NCBI GenBank assembly: GCA_902489515.1
Contig: CABUAL010000033.1
Span: 1 to 10,846 of the forward strand
DNA length: 10,846 bases
Direction: 5' to 3'
Source: an uncultured Collinsella sp.
GTDB lineage: Bacteria; Actinomycetota; Coriobacteriia; Coriobacteriales; Coriobacteriaceae
The number at the start of each line of letters is the position of its first letter. Position 1 is the first letter of the stretch. The translations under genes were made by a program, and so were the position numbers. Positions 5,682 through 10,846 of this stretch are shown piece by piece. The notes under the pieces were generated by a model, which was not told where the DNA came from, searched no databases, and saw nothing but the letters and a program-made list of their open reading frames with translations.

Positions 5682-7559
5682 TTGCGCGTTGCATACCAAG
5701 ATTGTTTTCATTTAATTGAGCCGTTGCTCGCCAAGGTCGAGAAGCCGAGTCGCTATATCGATCACGAGTGGGGTACGCTTTCCAAGGCCGATGCCGACTA
5801 CCGTTGCTGCCTGATCTATCCGGATGTGTACGAGGTCGGTCTGCCCAACCAGGGTATCGCCATCCTCTACAACATCCTTAACCAGGCTGAGGGTATCTCC
5901 TGCGAGCGTGGCTATGTGCCGTGGCCCGATATGGGTGACGCCATGCGCGAGGCGGGCATTCCGCTGCTCTCGCTCGAGGGAGCAGCGCCGGTCGCTTCGT
6001 TTGATATCGTCGGTCTGCATGTGCCGCACGAGATGGCGGTGACGAACTTTCTCGAGGCACTCGACCTCGCTGGTATTCCGCTGTTAGCGGCTGACCGCAC
6101 CGAGGACGACCCCATTATCATCGCCGGCGGCCCCTCGGTGTACAACCCCGAGCCGTACGCGGCCTTCTTCGATGCCATCCTCATCGGTGAGGGCGAGGAA
6201 TCGCTGCTCGAGACCTGCCAGCTGCATCGCCGCCTGCGTGACGAAGGGGTCCCGCGCGTGCAGATTGTCGAGCAGCTTGCATCCATTTCCGGCAACTACG
6301 TGCCATCGCTCTATGAGGTTCGTCACGACGAGCCCTGCTCGCCGCATGGCTACACCGTGCCGCGTGAAGGCAAGGATGCGCCGACCGTGGTCTACAAGCG
6401 CGTCGTCGAGGATTTCGGCGCCACGAATCCGCTGTCGCAGTCGTGCGTGCCCTATGCGCAGCTGGTTCACGACCGCCTGTCTATCGAGATCCTGCGCGGC
6501 TGCGCCCGCGGCTGTCGTTTTTGCCAGGCCGGCATGACGTATCGTCCGGTGCGCGAGCGCTCGGCCGACCAAATCGTCTCGTCGGTGATTCAGGGTCTGG
6601 AAAAGACCGGCTATGACGAGGTGTCGCTGACCTCGCTCTCCACGACCGACCACTCCTGCATTCGCGACGTGCTCGGCAGGCTCAACCGTCGCCTGGAGGA
6701 TACGGGTATTCGCGTGTCTATTCCGTCGCAGCGCCTGGATTCGTTTGGCGTGGATATGGCCGAGTCGGTTGCCGGCGAAAAGAAGGGCGGCCTGACGTTC
6801 GCGCCCGAGGCCGGCAGCCAGCGCATGCGCGACATCATTAACAAGAACGTGACCGAGGAGGACCTGGACCGTGCGGCCAAGGCCGCCTTCGAGGCCGGCT
6901 GGAACCGCATGAAGCTCTACTTTATGATGGGCCTTCCCGGCGAGCGCGACGAGGACATCGTGGCCATCGCCAATCTGGCCGATCACGTGCTGGAGCTCGG
7001 TCGTTCCGTGGTGCCCAAGGCTCGTCGCGGCTCGATCTCGGTGTCGATCTCGGTTTCGGTCTTTATCCCTAAGGCTGCCACGCCGTTCCAGTGGTGCCCG
7101 CAGCTCGACTACGACGACGTCAAGCGTCGCCAGAAGCTGCTCATCACGAGCGTTCGCAACCGTGCCGTCCGCGTTCATTACCACGATGCCGAGACCTCGC
7201 TCATCGAGGCCGCACTGTCCCGCGCCGGTCGTGACATGACGCCCGTCATCATCGACGCTTGGCGCTCGGGCTCTCGCTTTGACGCCTGGGTAGAGCATTT
7301 CTCGCTCGATAACTGGAAGGAAGCTGCTGCCAAAAACGGCATCGACCTCAATGAGCTCGTGCACCTGCCCTACGAGTTGGATTGGCGCCTGCCGTGGGAG
7401 CATGTGAGCCCTGGCTGTACGCGCGGCTTCCTCGAGCGCGAGTACCGTCGCTCGCTCGAGGGCGTCACGACTCCCGACTGCACCCGCACGTCGTGCACCG
7501 GCTGCGGGATCTGCCCCACGCTCCACGCCAAGAATGTATTGATGGGTGATCGCGCATGA
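5682..7559 (+). CDS. TIGR03960-type B12-binding-like/radical SAM protein
   Basis: A 625-residue radical SAM protein of the uncharacterised TIGR03960 group. The N-terminal region opens with KVEKPSRYIDHEWG and contains YPDVYEVGLPNQG, PWPDM and IIAGGPSVYNPEPYA, typical of the cobalamin-binding-like Rossmann part (about 40-210). The radical SAM core (about 265-480) carries the cluster motif CARGCRFC (C274, C278, C281), which ligates a 4Fe-4S cluster for SAM cleavage, then FAPEAGSQRMR and MMGLPGE. A C-terminal four-cysteine cluster (C600, C605, C608, C611) could hold a second metal or iron-sulfur site. The start is TTG at 5682, supported by a purine run (AGGGG, 5670-5674) and by the family's typical N-terminus beginning soon after; no ATG lies nearby. 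The last bases overlap the next gene. In other genomes this protein is fused to, or next to, DUF2344 and near rplU/rpmA; substrate and reaction are unknown. Confidence 0.88.
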   Translation: MRVAYQDCFHLIEPLLAKVEKPSRYIDHEWGTLSKADADYRCCLIYPDVYEVGLPNQGIAILYNILNQAEGISCERGYVPWPDMGDAMREAGIPLLSLEGAAPVASFDIVGLHVPHEMAVTNFLEALDLAGIPLLAADRTEDDPIIIAGGPSVYNPEPYAAFFDAILIGEGEESLLETCQLHRRLRDEGVPRVQIVEQLASISGNYVPSLYEVRHDEPCSPHGYTVPREGKDAPTVVYKRVVEDFGATNPLSQSCVPYAQLVHDRLSIEILRGCARGCRFCQAGMTYRPVRERSADQIVSSVIQGLEKTGYDEVSLTSLSTTDHSCIRDVLGRLNRRLEDTGIRVSIPSQRLDSFGVDMAESVAGEKKGGLTFAPEAGSQRMRDIINKNVTEEDLDRAAKAAFEAGWNRMKLYFMMGLPGERDEDIVAIANLADHVLELGRSVVPKARRGSISVSISVSVFIPKAATPFQWCPQLDYDDVKRRQKLLITSVRNRAVRVHYHDAETSLIEAALSRAGRDMTPVIIDAWRSGSRFDAWVEHFSLDNWKEAAAKNGIDLNELVHLPYELDWRLPWEHVSPGCTRGFLEREYRRSLEGVTTPDCTRTSCTGCGICPTLHAKNVLMGDRA

Positions 7560-8368
7560 GTGAGCGCCTGACCGACAACCCCTCGCTCTTTAGACTTCGT
7601 GTTCGCTATGGCAAGCGCGATCGCCTTAAGTACCTGGGCCATCTCGAAGTGATCCATACCATTGAGCGCATCGTGCGCCGTGCGGGACTTCCCTATGCCG
7701 TCACGCAGGGCTTTTCTCCGCACATGCGCGTGGGCTTCTCTTCGGCGCTACCGGTGGGTACGTCGTCGACCTGCGAGTGGTATGACCTGTTTATGACCGA
7801 GTTCGTGGCGCTCGACGAGGCGTTTGGGCGCCTGGCTGCGGCGTCTCCGGCCGATCTGGCGCCCATCGAGGCGGCGTACATCGACGTGCGCACGCCGGCG
7901 TTGACGGCGCAGCTCACGCGCCTGTCGTATCGCATCGACCTGCACTTGGATCCCGAGGCGCCCGTAAGCGCCGACGAGGTGCGTCGTGCGCTCGACACGC
8001 TGCGCGCGGGCAATGGCATCGACTACGCGCGCGGAAAAAAGAGCAAGCGCTTGGATTTGGATCACACGCTCGTGGGCTATGAGCTCACGGCGGGGGAGCG
8101 CCCGGACCATTTGGTGCTCATGCTCGACACCCATGCCGACAACGAGGGCTCCATGCGTCCGGAAATTTTGCTTTCCGCTGCTGATGTTTTGTTGCAGGGC
8201 TTGACCCCGGGCGTGGATGCACCTATTGTTTCCACCGGTATGCAAGACCTCGTGACCATCTGCTCCTACGATGTCGAGCGTCAGAATCAAGCATGCGAGG
8301 ACGACGAGGGCCGACTCGTCAGCCCCATACCTGTGCGAACTTGTGGATTTGCTCCACATACTCGTTGA
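7556..8368 (+). CDS. DUF2344/TIGR03936 radical SAM-associated protein
   Basis: A 270-residue partner of the preceding radical SAM protein. The family signature covers residues 12-68: FRLRVRYGKRDRLKYLGHL, then a helix, then GLPYAVTQGFSPHMRVGFS and ALPVG. The remainder (about 120-240) is the less conserved half of the domain, ending in a loose Cys/Asp/Glu-containing tail. The start ATG overlaps the upstream TGA as ATGA (7556-7559), so translation is coupled and the two products are expected to act together; in many bacteria they are one fused polypeptide. The stop codon lies inside the -35 box of the rplU promoter. Function is unknown. The linkage to ribosomal protein genes suggests a role near RNA or ribosome maturation, but that is inference from neighbourhood only. 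Confidence 0.85.
   Translation: MSERLTDNPSLFRLRVRYGKRDRLKYLGHLEVIHTIERIVRRAGLPYAVTQGFSPHMRVGFSSALPVGTSSTCEWYDLFMTEFVALDEAFGRLAAASPADLAPIEAAYIDVRTPALTAQLTRLSYRIDLHLDPEAPVSADEVRRALDTLRAGNGIDYARGKKSKRLDLDHTLVGYELTAGERPDHLVLMLDTHADNEGSMRPEILLSAADVLLQGLTPGVDAPIVSTGMQDLVTICSYDVERQNQACEDDEGRLVSPIPVRTCGFAPHTR
8342..8358 (+). repeat. Small hairpin just upstream of the rplU promoter
   Basis: TGTGGA (8342-8347) and TCCACA (8353-8358) form a 6-bp stem with a 5-base loop, inside the last codons of the DUF2344 gene and 6 bases before the -35 box. No T-run follows, so it is not a classic terminator. It could be a weak operator or chance. Confidence 0.35.
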
Positions 8369-8393
8369 CGGGGGTATTTTCGCCTGCTACTAT
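8365..8393 (+). promoter_or_regulatory. Sigma-70-type promoter for rplU-rpmA
   Basis: A near-consensus -35 box TTGACG (8365-8370) and a -10 box TACTAT (8388-8393) are separated by exactly 17 bases, in a locally AT-richer stretch. Transcription should begin near 8400, giving a leader of about 35 bases before the ATG at 8436. The -35 overlaps the DUF2344 stop codon. An alternative -10, TATATT (8391-8396), would give a 20-base spacer and is less likely. Confidence 0.7.
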
Positions 8394-8435
8394 ATTCGGC
8401 TGTTGCACTAACTGATGCATGAAGGGCAAGTAAAC

Positions 8436-8810
8436 ATGTACGCAATCGTTAACACGGGCGGCAAGCAGTACAAGGTCGCCACCGACGATGTCATCACCGT
8501 CGAGAAGATCGAGGGCAATGAGGGCGACAAGGTCACCCTGCCGGTTATCTTCCTCAACGATGGTAAGAAGATCGTCACCGATCCCGACAAGCTGGCCAAG
8601 GCCAAGGTTACCGCTCAGATCGTTGAGCAGTTCAAGGGCGAGAAGCAGCTGGTCTTCAAGTTCCACAAGCGCAAGCGCTATCGTCGTCTGAAGGGTCACC
8701 GTCAGCAGCTCACCAAGCTGAAGATCGTGAAGGTTCAGGCTACCTCCCGCGCCAAGAAGGCTGTCAAGGCAGAGGCTGAGGCTGTTGCCGAGGCTCCCGT
8801 CGCCGAGTAG
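8436..8810 (+). CDS. rplU: 50S ribosomal protein L21
   Basis: bL21 is a structural protein of the large ribosomal subunit that binds 23S rRNA. The product begins with the canonical MYAIVNTGGKQYKV and carries the conserved basic segment FKFHKRKRYRRLKGHRQ. At 124 residues it is longer than the usual 100-105 because of an Ala/Glu/Lys-rich tail (about 105-124) that is probably disordered. An in-frame ATG at 8415 exists, but the ATG at 8436 gives the family N-terminus and has an AAGGG purine run (8421-8425) upstream, so 8436 is chosen. It is first in a two-gene ribosomal unit with rpmA, which follows after 33 bases. Confidence 0.96.
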   Translation: MYAIVNTGGKQYKVATDDVITVEKIEGNEGDKVTLPVIFLNDGKKIVTDPDKLAKAKVTAQIVEQFKGEKQLVFKFHKRKRYRRLKGHRQQLTKLKIVKVQATSRAKKAVKAEAEAVAEAPVAE

Positions 8811-8843
8811 ATTACACTCGTAACGAAAGAGTAGGTATACACA

Positions 8844-9101
8844 ATGGCACACAAAAAAGGACTCGGTTCCTCCCGTAATGGCCGTGACTCCCGCGGTCAG
8901 CGCCTTGGCACGAAGCGCTATGCCGGCCAGACGGTAACCACGGGCACGATTCTCGTCCGTCAGCACGGCACGCACATCCACCCGGGTGAGAACGTTGGCC
9001 GTGGTAAGGACGACACGCTGTTCGCGCTGGTCGACGGTACCGTTGAGTTCCACAAGGGTATCAAGCACAGGGTCAGCGTACGCCCGCTCGCGAACGCGTA
9101 A
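8844..9101 (+). CDS. rpmA: 50S ribosomal protein L27
   Basis: bL27 sits near the peptidyl-transferase centre and its N-terminal tail reaches toward tRNA. The 85-residue product begins [16 protein letters not shown] and contains [11 protein letters not shown] and [16 protein letters not shown], all standard. It lacks the roughly nine-residue N-terminal extension that Firmicutes remove with the Prp protease, and no prp gene lies between rplU and rpmA, so the protein needs only ordinary initiator methionine processing. A weak purine-rich site (AGAGTAGG, 8828-8835) precedes the ATG. A terminator follows 25 bases after the stop. Confidence 0.97.
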   Translation: MAHKKGLGSSRNGRDSRGQRLGTKRYAGQTVTTGTILVRQHGTHIHPGENVGRGKDDTLFALVDGTVEFHKGIKHRVSVRPLANA

Positions 9102-9126
9102 TTCACCCTTCATAGAGCACATATGT

Positions 9127-9170
9127 GGGAGGCACTTGAGTTTTAGGATTCAAGGGTCTCCCTCTTTTTT
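9127..9170 (+). terminator. Rho-independent terminator after rpmA
   Basis: GGGAG (9127-9131) pairs with CTCCC (9158-9162) and CTTGA (9135-9139) with TCAAG (9150-9154). The intervening positions add a G-T wobble, a C-G pair and a single A/G mismatch, so the stem is almost continuous over 13 positions with a 10-base loop. TC and then six Ts (9165-9170) follow at once. It separates the ribosomal unit from obg. Confidence 0.85.
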
Positions 9171-9174
9171 GTAG

Positions 9175-10653
<1,479 letters not shown>

Positions 10654-10656
10654 GCC

Positions 10657-10846
10657 ATGTCGCTGCGCGGTGGAATCGGTTTGCCCGAGCTTCCTCTAGA
10701 GGACGGGCAGGAGTTTAGGCTCGGTATTATGGGTGGCACCTTTGATCCCATCCATTACGGGCACCTGGTGACCGCCGAGCAGGCGCGCGAGTCGCTCGAC
10801 TTGGACGCTGTGCTCTTTATGCCGGCGGGCTCTCCTGCCTTTAAGC
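10657..10846 (+). CDS. nadD: Nicotinate-nucleotide adenylyltransferase, 3' end outside window
   Basis: NadD adenylates nicotinic acid mononucleotide to form deamido-NAD in NAD biosynthesis. The first 63 codons are visible. [12 protein letters not shown] (26-37) contains the nucleotidyltransferase HxGH motif (H34-Y-G-H37), and [19 protein letters not shown] follows as expected. About 22 residues precede the normal family start (usually a Met a few residues before GGTFDP), so this protein has a short N-terminal extension, or translation begins at the ATG at 10729. GGAGGG (10641-10646) inside the end of obg sits 10 bases before the ATG at 10657, and only 3 bases separate the genes, so the 10657 start is reasonable. 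The frame is open to the window edge. Confidence 0.92.
   Translation, partial: MSLRGGIGLPELPLEDGQEFRLGIMGGTFDPIHYGHLVTAEQARESLDLDAVLFMPAGSPAFK

Noticed and set aside
6084..7526. 480-codon minus-strand open frame opposite the radical SAM gene
   Set aside because: The plus strand carries CxxxCxxC and other family motifs; the antisense product is Arg/His/Ala-rich without domains.
8415..8435. Upstream ATG extending L21 by seven residues
   Set aside because: The family N-terminus MYAIVNTGGKQYKV begins at 8436, and the purine run serving as Shine-Dalgarno lies within the putative extension.
8394..8435. Structured ribosomal-protein leader upstream of rplU
   Set aside because: The leader is only about 35-40 bases and I see no convincing stem in it.
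8811..8843. Possible small gene (prp) between rplU and rpmA
   Set aside because: Only 33 bases separate the genes, and L27 lacks the extension that Prp cleaves.

Overview
The window is a high-GC, all-plus-strand chromosomal block of housekeeping genes from an actinobacterium-like organism. Gene order and protein style point to the Coriobacteriia, most likely Collinsella or a close relative; this is recognition, not a database result. L27 has the short N-terminus without the Firmicutes cleavage extension, and no prp gene lies between rplU and rpmA, which argues against a typical Firmicute. I see no phage, transposon, CRISPR array, tRNA or rRNA.

Region 1 (1-4723) is the cell-elongation cluster: mreC (5' end cut by the window edge), mreD, mrdA (PBP2) and rodA. 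MreC and MreD are the membrane scaffold, RodA polymerises glycan strands, and PBP2 cross-links them. Region 2 (4724-8368) continues with the same tight spacing: a DUF697-like membrane protein, a TIGR03960-type radical SAM protein and its DUF2344/TIGR03936 partner, joined by an ATGA overlap. Region 3 (8365-9170) is a ribosomal-protein unit with a recognisable promoter, rplU, rpmA and a rho-independent terminator. Region 4 (9171-10846) holds obg and the start of nadD, which runs off the window.

The striking anomaly is at the mreD-mrdA junction (1439-1694). The well-placed Shine-Dalgarno and ATG behind mreD (1452) open a 35-codon frame that stops at 1557-1559. The PBP2 body resumes in another frame at a GTG (1616) with no good ribosome-binding site. 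Between them is a 63-bp segment (1546-1608) made of two perfect 32-bp inverted copies of flanking DNA, one of 1663-1694 and one of 1451-1482, sharing one base. The normal N-terminus of PBP2 therefore appears broken, and part of it missing. This is either a local misassembly or chimeric join, or a real inversion/template-switch event that would damage an important cell-wall gene. Both repeat pairs are perfect and equal in length, and the catalytic part of PBP2 is intact, so I favour an artefact; read mapping would decide.

Nothing else looks like a new system. The least understood genes are the DUF697-like protein and the radical SAM/DUF2344 pair. There is no gene-free stretch longer than 300 bases; the longest is the rearranged 1439-1615 segment.
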